Shown here piece by piece: positions 57,250 to 64,000 of a stretch of DNA of 64,000 bases. The stretch is taken from the NCBI GenBank assembly GCA_027487905.1, contig JAIYCR010000070.1:1-64000 (forward strand). The letters run 5' to 3'. Source of the DNA: Rubrivivax sp. GTDB taxonomy: Bacteria > Pseudomonadota > Gammaproteobacteria > Burkholderiales > Burkholderiaceae_C. How positions within the stretch are numbered: position 1 is the first letter of the stretch; each line of letters starts with the position of its first letter. Made by a program: the position numbers and the translations under genes. The notes beneath the pieces are model-generated. The model saw only the letters and a list, made by a program, of their open reading frames with translations, was not told where the DNA came from and did not search any database.

Positions 57250-59706
57250 ATGCAGAAGTTGAAGCTGGTGGTGGTGGGCAACGGCATGGCCGGCATCCGC
57301 GCGGTGGAGGAACTGATCCGCCTGGCGCCCGAGCTCTACGACATCACCGTGTTCGGCGCCGAGCCGCACCCGAACTACAACCGCATCCTGCTGTCGCCGG
57401 TGCTGGCGGGCGAGCAGACGGTGCAGGAGATCGTGCTCAACCCGCTGGCCTGGTATGCCGAGCACGGCATCACGCTGCACACCGGCCGCAAGGTGGTGTC
57501 GGTGGATCGCCGCGCACGCATCGTGCGGGCCGATGACGGCACCGAGGCGCCCTATGACCGGCTGCTGCTGGCCACCGGCTCCCACCCCTTCATCCTGCCG
57601 GTGCCCGGCAAGGACCTGAAGGGCGTGATCGGCTACCGCGACATCGCCGACACCGAGGCCATGATCGAGGCGGCAGGGCGCTTCCGCCACGCGGTGGTAA
57701 TCGGCGGCGGGCTGCTGGGCCTGGAGGCGGCCAACGGCCTGATGCTGCGGGGCATGCAGGTCACCGTGGTGCACCTGATGCCCTGGCTGATGGAGCGCCA
57801 GCTCGACCAACCCGCCGGTTCGCTGCTGCAGCAGTCGCTCGAGGCGCGCGGCCTGCGATTCCGCCTGCAAGCGAGCACCGAGGCCCTGGTGGGTGGCGCC
57901 GACGGCCGCGTCATGGCCGTGCGCCTGAAGGACGGCGAGGAGCTGCCGGCCGATCTGGTCGTCATGGCCGCCGGCATCCGCCCGAACACCGACCTGGCGC
58001 AGACGCTGGGCCTGCACTGCCAGCGCGGCGTGGTGGTCACCGACACGATGCAGACGGTGACCGACCCGCGCATCTACGCAGTGGGTGAATGCGCGGCCCA
58101 CCGCGGCATCGCCTATGGCCTTGTGGCGCCGCTGTACGAGCAGGCCAAGGTCTGCGCGACTCACCTGGCGCAGTTCGGCATCGGCCGCTACACCGGCAGC
58201 CAGACCAGCACCAAGCTCAAGGTCACCGGCATCGACCTCTTCTCGGCCGGGCAGTTCATGGGCCGCTCCAGCGGCCGCCCGGAGGACGCGGACTGCGAGG
58301 AGATCGTGATGAGCGACCCCTATGCCGGGGTCTACAAGAAGCTCGTGGTGAAGGCCGACCGGCTGGTGGGCGCCTGCCTCTATGGCGACACGGTGGACGG
58401 CAGCTGGTATTTCAAGCTCATCCGCGAAGGCCGCCCGGTGGGCGAGCTGCGCGACCGCCTGATGTTCGGCGAATCCAACATCGGCGACACCGGCCACCAG
58501 GGCCAGAGCCGCGCGGCGGCGATGGCCGATGCCGACGAGGTCTGCGGCTGCAACGGCGTGACCAAGGGCCGCATCTGCAAGGCCATCCGCGAGCAGGGCC
58601 TGACCACGCTGGACGAGGTGAGGAAGCACACCAAGGCGAGCGCGTCCTGTGGCAGCTGCACGGGCCTCGTCGAGCAGATCCTGATGGCCACAGCCGGCGC
58701 GGACTTCTCCGCCACGCCGACGAAGAAGGCGATGTGCGGCTGCACCGACCACGGCCACCAGGCGGTGCGCGAGGCCATCCGCACCCAGCATCTCACCACC
58801 ATCCCCCAGGTGATCGAAGCGCTCGCCTGGCGCACGCCCAACGGCTGCGCGAGCTGCCGCCCGGCGCTGAACTACTACCTGCTGTCCACCTGGCCCAAGG
58901 AGGCGGTGGACGACCCGCAGAGCCGCTTCATCAACGAGCGCAGCCACGCCAACATCCAGAAGGACGGCAGCTACAGCGTCATACCGCGCATGTGGGGCGG
59001 CGAGACCTCCTCGTCCGAACTGCGCCGCATCGCCGACGTGGTCGACAAGTACCAGATCCCCACGGTGAAGGTCACCGGTGGCCAGCGCATCGACATGCTC
59101 GGCGTGAAGAAGGAGGACCTGCCCGCGGTGTGGAAGGACCTGGCCATGCCCAGCGGCCATGCCTATGCCAAGGCGCTGCGCACGGTGAAGACCTGCGTCG
59201 GGTCCGAGTGGTGCCGCTTCGGCACCCAGGACAGCACCCAGATGGGCAAGGATCTGGAACGCGCGCTGTGGCGCATGTACGCGCCGCACAAGGTCAAGCT
59301 CGCGGTCAGCGGCTGCCCGCGCAACTGCGCGGAAAGCGGCATCAAGGACGTGGGCATCATCGGCGTGGAGTCGGGCTGGGAGCTCTACGTCGGCGGCAAC
59401 GGCGGCATCAAGACCGAGGTGGCCCAGTTCTTCTGCAAGGTGAAGACGCCCGAGGAGGTGCTCGAGCACGCCGGCGCCTTCCTGCAGCTCTACCGCGAGG
59501 AGGGCTGGTACCTCGAGCGCACCTGCCACTACATCGCCCGGGTGGGCCTGGAGCACTGCAAGGACCGCGTGCTGAAGGACTCAGCCAACCGCCAGGCGCT
59601 GTGGGAGCGTCTGCGCTTCGCGCTGGAAGGCGAGCCCGACCCCTGGTTCGACTTCGAACAGGCGCGGGTGGACACCCGGCAGTTCAGCGCGCTCACGATG
59701 ACTTGA
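57250..59706 (+). CDS. nirB: Assimilatory nitrite reductase large subunit
   Basis: This 818-residue flavo-hemoprotein reduces nitrite to ammonium with NAD(P)H. Domains in order: FAD (KLVVVGNGMAGIRAVEELIR), NAD (AVVIGGGLLGLEAANGLMLR near 150), two BFD-type [2Fe-2S] segments (VCGCNGVTKGRICKAI with SCGSCTGLVEQIL; MCGCTDHG with NGCASCRPALNYYL), then the siroheme/[4Fe-4S] domain. The cluster ligands are Cys649, Cys655 (TCVGSEWC), Cys689 and Cys693 (SGCPRNCAESG). An in-frame GTG six bases upstream is possible. Siroheme supply fits the cobA gene at the end of this block. Confidence 0.96.
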   Translation: MQKLKLVVVGNGMAGIRAVEELIRLAPELYDITVFGAEPHPNYNRILLSPVLAGEQTVQEIVLNPLAWYAEHGITLHTGRKVVSVDRRARIVRADDGTEAPYDRLLLATGSHPFILPVPGKDLKGVIGYRDIADTEAMIEAAGRFRHAVVIGGGLLGLEAANGLMLRGMQVTVVHLMPWLMERQLDQPAGSLLQQSLEARGLRFRLQASTEALVGGADGRVMAVRLKDGEELPADLVVMAAGIRPNTDLAQTLGLHCQRGVVVTDTMQTVTDPRIYAVGECAAHRGIAYGLVAPLYEQAKVCATHLAQFGIGRYTGSQTSTKLKVTGIDLFSAGQFMGRSSGRPEDADCEEIVMSDPYAGVYKKLVVKADRLVGACLYGDTVDGSWYFKLIREGRPVGELRDRLMFGESNIGDTGHQGQSRAAAMADADEVCGCNGVTKGRICKAIREQGLTTLDEVRKHTKASASCGSCTGLVEQILMATAGADFSATPTKKAMCGCTDHGHQAVREAIRTQHLTTIPQVIEALAWRTPNGCASCRPALNYYLLSTWPKEAVDDPQSRFINERSHANIQKDGSYSVIPRMWGGETSSSELRRIADVVDKYQIPTVKVTGGQRIDMLGVKKEDLPAVWKDLAMPSGHAYAKALRTVKTCVGSEWCRFGTQDSTQMGKDLERALWRMYAPHKVKLAVSGCPRNCAESGIKDVGIIGVESGWELYVGGNGGIKTEVAQFFCKVKTPEEVLEHAGAFLQLYREEGWYLERTCHYIARVGLEHCKDRVLKDSANRQALWERLRFALEGEPDPWFDFEQARVDTRQFSALTMT

Positions 59707-59717
59707 GGGGACGGGCC

Positions 59718-60101
59718 ATGCAGGAATGGAAGAGGCTTTGCCGGCTGGGCGACATCCCCCCGCTCGGGGCGCGGCGCGTGCAGCGAGCGCAGGGCGCCGA
59801 CGTGGCGGTGTTCCGCACGGCAGGTGACCGCGTGTTCGCCTTGCTCGACCGCTGTCCCCACCGGGGTGGCCCGCTCAGCCAGGGCATCGTGCACGGCGAG
59901 CGGGTGAGCTGCCCGCTGCACCAGTGGAGCATCGGCCTGGCCGATGGGGCCGCGGCCGCTCCCGACGAAGGCAGCACCCCTGCGTTCTCGGTCCAGCTGC
60001 GCGGCGACGAGGTGTGGCTCGATGCGGCCGAACTGGCCAGCCGCGCGACCGAAGCGCTGCCGGCATCGGCCTGCGGCCGCCGCTGCACCGAACGCGCCTG
60101 A
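59718..60101 (+). CDS. nirD: Nitrite reductase small subunit
   Basis: This 127-residue Rieske-fold protein is the NirD subunit. It has the cluster motif RCPHRGGPLSQG and CPLHQWSIGL, so unlike enteric NirD it seems to keep all four Rieske ligands (Cys-x-His and Cys-x2-His). The start MQEWKRLCRLGDIPPLGARR matches the family. It lies 11 bases after nirB. The last 20 residues are extra and Ala/Arg-rich. It is expected to bind NirB and support electron transfer. Confidence 0.94.
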   Translation: MQEWKRLCRLGDIPPLGARRVQRAQGADVAVFRTAGDRVFALLDRCPHRGGPLSQGIVHGERVSCPLHQWSIGLADGAAAAPDEGSTPAFSVQLRGDEVWLDAAELASRATEALPASACGRRCTERA

Positions 60102-60154
60102 AGCCGAAGCCGCCCCCGCCCCGTCCCGCCGTCCCACCCCGCCCCGCCCCGCCG

Positions 60155-63121
60155 ATGGCCGAGACCCGCTCCACCTGCCCCTATTGCGGCGTGGGCTGCG
60201 GCGTGATCATCGAGACCACGCCGGACGCCCAGGCCCAGCCGCGCATCACCGGCGTGCGCGGCGACCCGGACCACCCGGCCAACTTCGGCCGCCTGTGCAG
60301 CAAGGGCGCCAACCTGCACCACACCGCGTCGGAGGCCGTGCGCCTGCACGAGCGTCTGCTCGAGCCGCGCTGGCGGGCGCACCGGGGGGCGGCCGCCGAG
60401 CCGATCGGCTGGGACGCGGCGCTCGCCACTGTGACCGAGCGCATCGCCGACGCGGTCCGCCGCAAGGGCCCGGACTCGGTGGGCTTCTACCTGTCCGGCC
60501 AGTTGCTCACCGAGGACTACGCCGTCTTCAACAAGCTCGCGCGGGGGCGGGTGGGTACCCACAACGTGGACACCAACTCGCGCCTGTGCATGAGCAGCGC
60601 CGTGTCCGGCTACAAGCAGAGCCTGGGTGCGGATGCCCCGCCGGCCTGCTACGACGACATCGCCGACGCCGGCTGCCTGTTCATCGCCGGGTCGAACGCG
60701 GCCTGGGCCCACCCGGTGCTGTACCGCCGCATCGAGGACGCCCGAGCGGCCCGTCCGGCGCTGCGCACCATCGTCGTCGACCCGCGGCGCACCGACACCG
60801 CCGCCGAGGCCGATCTGCACCTGGCGCTGCAGCCCGGCAGCGATGTCGCCCTCTTCCACGCGATGCTGCATGTGATGGTGTGGGAGGGCTGGCTCGACGG
60901 GGCCTATGTGCAGCGCCATACCGAAGGCTTCGCGGCGCTGAAGCAGCAGGTCGCGGCGTGGACGCCGCGCGAGGCCGCCCGCATCACCGGCCTTTCGCCC
61001 GCGCAGATCGAAACCGCCGCCCGGTGGTTCGCCTGGGGCGGCGCGGACGCCCCGCCGGAAGATGCCGCGCCGCGCGCCGCCACCCTGAGCCTTTACTGCC
61101 AGGGCCTGAACCAGAGCCGCAGCGGCACCGCGAAGAACTCCGCGCTGATCAACCTGCACCTGGCCACCGGCCAGATCGGCCGCCGCGGCGCCGGGCCCTT
61201 CAGCCTGACCGGCCAGCCCAATGCGATGGGCGGGCGCGAGGCGGGCGGCCTGGCCACGGCGCTGCCCGGCCACCGGGATCCGGCCGATCCGGCGCACCGC
61301 GCGGAGGTGGCGGCGATCTGGGGCGTGCCGGCCCTGCCCGAGCGCCCCGGCCTGCCCGCGGTGCAGATGTTCGAGGCCGCCGCGCGGGGCGAGCTGGAGG
61401 TGCTGTGGATCGTCTGCACCAACCCGGCGATGTCCATGCCCGACCAGAACCGCATTCGCGAAGCGCTGGCGCGCTGCCCCTTCGTGATCGTGCAGGAGGC
61501 CTTCGCCGACACCGAGACCGCGGCGCTGGCCGACCTGCTGCTGCCGGCGACCACCTGGGGCGAGAAGGACGGCACCGTCACCAACAGCGAGCGGCGCATC
61601 AGCCGGGTGCGTGCCGCGGTGCCGCCGCCCGGGCAGGCGCGGGCCGACTGGAGCATCGCCGCCGAGGTGGGGCGTCGGCTGGAGCCGCTGCTGAACGCAG
61701 CGGCTGGCGAGTTCGCGCAGGCCACCCGCGACGGCGCCTTCGACTACCCCGACGCCCAGGCCGTCTGGAACGAGCACCGCGCCACCACGGTGGGCCGCGA
61801 CCTGGACATCGGCGGCCTGAGCTGGGCGATGCTGGACGCCCTGGGGCCGCAGCAGTGGCCGCTGCCTGCGGGGGCCCTGCAGGGCCGCAAGCGCCTCTAC
61901 GAGGACGGCGTCTTTCCCACGCCCACCGGGCGGGCGCGCTTCGTGGCCGCACCGGTGCAGGCGGTGGCCGAGGCGCCGGATGCGCGGCACCCCTTCTCGC
62001 TGACCACCGGGCGGCTGCGCGACCAGTGGCACGGCATGAGCCGAAGCGGCACGGTGCCGGCGCTCTTCGCCCATGCGCCGCAGCCGGTGCTGCAGATGCA
62101 CCCGCAGGACATGGTCCGCCGCCAGCTGCGCAGCGGCGACCTGGCCGAGCTGCGCAGCCGCCGCGGCTCGCTGGTGCTGCCGGTGCAGGCCGACGAGGGC
62201 CTCAAGCCGCTGCAGCTGCAGGCGGCCATGCACTGGGGCGGCCGTTTCGTCGGCGGGCAGGATGCGCAGGGTCGCTCCCGCGGCGGCGTGAACACGCTCA
62301 CCCATGCACAGGCTTGCGGGCAGTCGCACCAGCCCGAGCTCAAGCACGCGGCGGTGTCCGTCGTCCGGGCGGAGCTGCCCTGGCGGCTGCAGGCCATGGC
62401 CTGGCTGGCGCCTGCGGCAGCGGTGGCCGCGCGGCGGCGTCTGGTCGCGCTCTTCGCGCGCTTCGCCCACGCGCGCTGCGTGCCGGTGCAGGCCCCGGCG
62501 ATGCCTGCGATGACCGGCCTGGCCTTCGATGCCGCGTCGGTGGCCGCGCCGGATGACCTGACCACACTGATGGAAGAGATCGAGCAGGCGCTGGGCCTGG
62601 CCGAGGGCCCGGTGCTGCGCTACGCCGACGCCCAGCGCGGCGAGCGGCGGGTGCTGCGCCTGGGCGGCGCGCCGCAGGCGGCCCGGCTGGATGCGCTGGT
62701 CAGCTGCGGCGCCCGAGATGGCCAGGCGTCCGCCTGGCTGGCGCCGCTGTGGCGATCGGGCCGCCCGCTGGGCCCTGCCGGGCGCGCAGCACGCGCCTTG
62801 CTCCAGCCCGATGACCGGGACCTGCGCGCGTTGCGCGAACCCGAGACCCGCGAGGACGGCCGCTCGGCGCAGGCCTCGCGCCAGGTCTGCAGCTGCCTGG
62901 GCGTGCACGAGACCCCGATCCGAAGCGCGCTGGCCACCCTGGCGGGCACGTCCGCCGAACGCCTGCAGGCGCTGCAGTCGCAACTGGGCTGCGGCACCTC
63001 CTGCGGCTCCTGCCGCCCTGAACTGCGCCGCTTGGTCGCGGCGGTCGAGCCGCAGGCCGACCCCGCCCGGCCGACCCTGGCCGCGAACACGCCGGCGACC
63101 ACCCCGGAGATCCAAGCATGA
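60155..63121 (+). CDS. nasA: Assimilatory nitrate reductase NasA
   Basis: This 988-residue molybdopterin enzyme reduces nitrate to nitrite in the cytoplasm. Cys8, Cys11, Cys15 (CPYCGVGCGV) and the Cys in FGRLCSKGANLH bind the [4Fe-4S] cluster. The Mo-bis-MGD region includes VDTNSRLCMSSAVSGYKQSL, where Cys is the likely Mo ligand, then SLYCQGLNQSRSGTAKNSAL and LLPATTWGEKDGTVTNSERR. The C-terminus carries a BFD-type [2Fe-2S] domain (VCSCLGVHETPI, GCGTSCGSCRPELRR), typical of NasA. No NasB/NasC electron-transfer gene follows. The start ATG is 60155; its stop overlaps cobA. Confidence 0.96.
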   Translation: MAETRSTCPYCGVGCGVIIETTPDAQAQPRITGVRGDPDHPANFGRLCSKGANLHHTASEAVRLHERLLEPRWRAHRGAAAEPIGWDAALATVTERIADAVRRKGPDSVGFYLSGQLLTEDYAVFNKLARGRVGTHNVDTNSRLCMSSAVSGYKQSLGADAPPACYDDIADAGCLFIAGSNAAWAHPVLYRRIEDARAARPALRTIVVDPRRTDTAAEADLHLALQPGSDVALFHAMLHVMVWEGWLDGAYVQRHTEGFAALKQQVAAWTPREAARITGLSPAQIETAARWFAWGGADAPPEDAAPRAATLSLYCQGLNQSRSGTAKNSALINLHLATGQIGRRGAGPFSLTGQPNAMGGREAGGLATALPGHRDPADPAHRAEVAAIWGVPALPERPGLPAVQMFEAAARGELEVLWIVCTNPAMSMPDQNRIREALARCPFVIVQEAFADTETAALADLLLPATTWGEKDGTVTNSERRISRVRAAVPPPGQARADWSIAAEVGRRLEPLLNAAAGEFAQATRDGAFDYPDAQAVWNEHRATTVGRDLDIGGLSWAMLDALGPQQWPLPAGALQGRKRLYEDGVFPTPTGRARFVAAPVQAVAEAPDARHPFSLTTGRLRDQWHGMSRSGTVPALFAHAPQPVLQMHPQDMVRRQLRSGDLAELRSRRGSLVLPVQADEGLKPLQLQAAMHWGGRFVGGQDAQGRSRGGVNTLTHAQACGQSHQPELKHAAVSVVRAELPWRLQAMAWLAPAAAVAARRRLVALFARFAHARCVPVQAPAMPAMTGLAFDAASVAAPDDLTTLMEEIEQALGLAEGPVLRYADAQRGERRVLRLGGAPQAARLDALVSCGARDGQASAWLAPLWRSGRPLGPAGRAARALLQPDDRDLRALREPETREDGRSAQASRQVCSCLGVHETPIRSALATLAGTSAERLQALQSQLGCGTSCGSCRPELRRLVAAVEPQADPARPTLAANTPATTPEIQA

Positions 63122-63984
63122 GCCTGCACGACACCCCGTCCGTCCCCGGCCTGCGGCCCGATCTGCCGCCCGTGTGGCTCGTGGGCGCAGGCCCCGGAGA
63201 CCCCGAGCTGCTCACCGTGCGTGCGGCCCGCCTGATCGGCCAGGCCGATGTGCTGCTGGTCGATGACCTGGTGGACCGCCGGGTGGTGGCGCTGGCCAGG
63301 CCCGGCGCGCGGGTGCTGGCGGTGGGCAAGCGCGGCGGCTGCATCAGCACCGACCAGGCCTTCATCCACCAGCTGATGGTGCGCGAGGCCCTGCAAGGCC
63401 ACCGGGTGGTGCGGCTCAAGGGCGGCGACCCCTTCGTGTTCGGTCGCGGCGCGGAGGAGTGCGACGCGCTGCGCGAGGCGGGTCTGGCCGTCGAGGTGGT
63501 CAGCGGCCTGACCGCCGGCATGGCCGCTCCGGCGGCGGTGGGCATGCCGGTGACCGATCGGCGGCACACGCCGGGCGTGATCTTCGTCACCGGCCATGCG
63601 CAGGAGGGCGGCAGCGCGCCGCCGTGGCAGGCCCTGGCGGACAGCGGACTCACGCTGGTGGTCTACATGGGGCTCGCCACGGTCGGGGCGCTGGTGGACA
63701 CGCTGCTTGGCTGCGGACTGTCGCCGGGACTGCCCACCGCGGCCATCGCGTCGGCGCACACGCCCGCGCAGCGCTCGGTGCGCGCGCCGCTGGCGGGCTT
63801 GCCGCAGGCCATCGCCAGCGCCGGCATCCGCAGCCCGGCGGTGCTGGTGATCGGCTCGGTCGCCGCGCTGGGCCGGGTCGACCTGGACTTCCTCCTGGCG
63901 GGCGCAGGCCCATCGCGGACCGAGTCCGCCCGGCGCTTGGATGCCGAGGCCCCGGCGCGCGGTCTCGCGCGCCGGATGGGCTAG
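63118..63984 (+). CDS. cobA: Uroporphyrinogen-III C-methyltransferase
   Basis: This 288-residue SUMT makes precorrin-2, the precursor of siroheme (needed by NirB) and of cobalamin (needed by IcmF). Family motifs are VWLVGAGPGDPELLTVRAAR, VLLVDDLVDRRVVALA, KRGGCISTDQAFIHQLMVRE, VVRLKGGDPFVFGRGAEECD and GLTAGMAAPAAVGMPVTDRR. The dehydrogenase/ferrochelatase part of CysG is absent, so precorrin-2 needs another enzyme to become siroheme. The ATG overlaps the stop of nasA (ATGA, 63118-63121). The C-terminal 30 residues are Arg-rich. Confidence 0.96.
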   Translation: MSLHDTPSVPGLRPDLPPVWLVGAGPGDPELLTVRAARLIGQADVLLVDDLVDRRVVALARPGARVLAVGKRGGCISTDQAFIHQLMVREALQGHRVVRLKGGDPFVFGRGAEECDALREAGLAVEVVSGLTAGMAAPAAVGMPVTDRRHTPGVIFVTGHAQEGGSAPPWQALADSGLTLVVYMGLATVGALVDTLLGCGLSPGLPTAAIASAHTPAQRSVRAPLAGLPQAIASAGIRSPAVLVIGSVAALGRVDLDFLLAGAGPSRTESARRLDAEAPARGLARRMG

Positions 63985-64000
63985 CGGCAGCGGCTGCGGC

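Noticed and set aside
59693-63115. Long minus-strand frame opposite nirD-nasA
   Set aside because: Same reason: nasA and nirD motifs are clear on the plus strand and the antisense product has none.
1-64000. CRISPR arrays, insertion sequences, transposases or phage genes
   Set aside because: I found no regularly spaced repeats, no terminal inverted repeats and no transposase, integrase or phage protein motifs.

Overview
The window is a stretch of chromosome from a high-GC betaproteobacterium. Bases look about 70 % G+C, codon third positions are almost all G or C, and long antisense shadow frames run opposite most genes. The gene neighbourhoods atpC / LemA-TPM / hemE / priA and rsmB-DUF4390-ntrY-ntrX, and the nrtABD-nirBD-nasA-cobA block, fit Burkholderiales, perhaps the Rubrivivax-Leptothrix-Ideonella side of the order. 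That placement is inference from gene content and order; no rRNA gene is present.

Region 1 (1-6.8 kb) is housekeeping: the last gene of an ATP synthase operon (atpC), a LemA plus two TPM-domain genes on the minus strand joined by ATGA overlaps (lemA carries a frameshift in a GC-dinucleotide run), hemE, and priA behind a 324-base gap with DnaA-box-like sites. Region 2 (6.8-12.9 kb) is a small minus-strand catabolic unit: a GntR/FCD regulator, an EctD-like Fe(II)/2-oxoglutarate dioxygenase, a SAF-domain NAD(P) oxidoreductase, a D-aminoacylase-type amidohydrolase and an AEC transporter. Its substrate is unknown. Region 3 (13-15 kb, minus) reads folE, a BLUF photoreceptor, soxY, soxZ. Region 4 (15.1-20.9 kb, plus) is rsmB, DUF4390, ntrY, ntrX, then tRNA-Phe with its own promoter and a strong terminator. 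A lipoprotein penicillin-acylase-family enzyme follows on the minus strand.

Region 5 (23.5-49.6 kb) is the most interesting part: a 26-kb accessory catabolic supercluster of four transcription units. (a) Minus, 30.6 to 23.6 kb: phthalate-dioxygenase-type Rieske oxygenase, CoA-transferase, Bug-type binding protein, thiolase-like protein, DUF35 protein, hemerythrin, second CoA-transferase. (b) Plus, 30.8-33.8 kb: CYP199-like P450, [2Fe-2S] ferredoxin, MarR regulator, GntR regulator. (c) Minus, 43.6 to 33.8 kb: aldehyde dehydrogenase, complete LIV-type ABC importer, GMC oxidoreductase, epoxide hydrolase, GntR regulator. (d) Plus, 45.4-49.6 kb: VanA-like and phthalate-type Rieske oxygenases, a VanB/PDR-type reductase and an SDR, divergent from a LysR-type regulator with two HTH domains. 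Near-identical operator-like sequences containing TTGGTCC lie at the divergent (a)/(b) promoters and before (c), which suggests one regulon. The gene set fits uptake of an aromatic, probably methoxylated acid, oxidative demethylation or hydroxylation, aldehyde and alcohol oxidation, and CoA-dependent side-chain processing. The exact substrate cannot be read from sequence.

Region 6 (49.6-53.1 kb) is icmF, the fused B12-dependent isobutyryl-CoA mutase, behind an 18-bp perfect palindrome. Region 7 (53.2-64 kb) is a full assimilatory nitrate system: nasT (ANTAR antiterminator), nrtABD importer, nirBD nitrite reductase, nasA nitrate reductase and cobA for siroheme. Ahead of nrtA, in order, lie an NtrC-box-like palindrome, a -24/-12 (sigma-54) promoter, a hairpin with an ANTAR-type hexaloop and a factor-independent terminator, so the leader can be read as nitrogen-controlled start plus nitrate-controlled antitermination.
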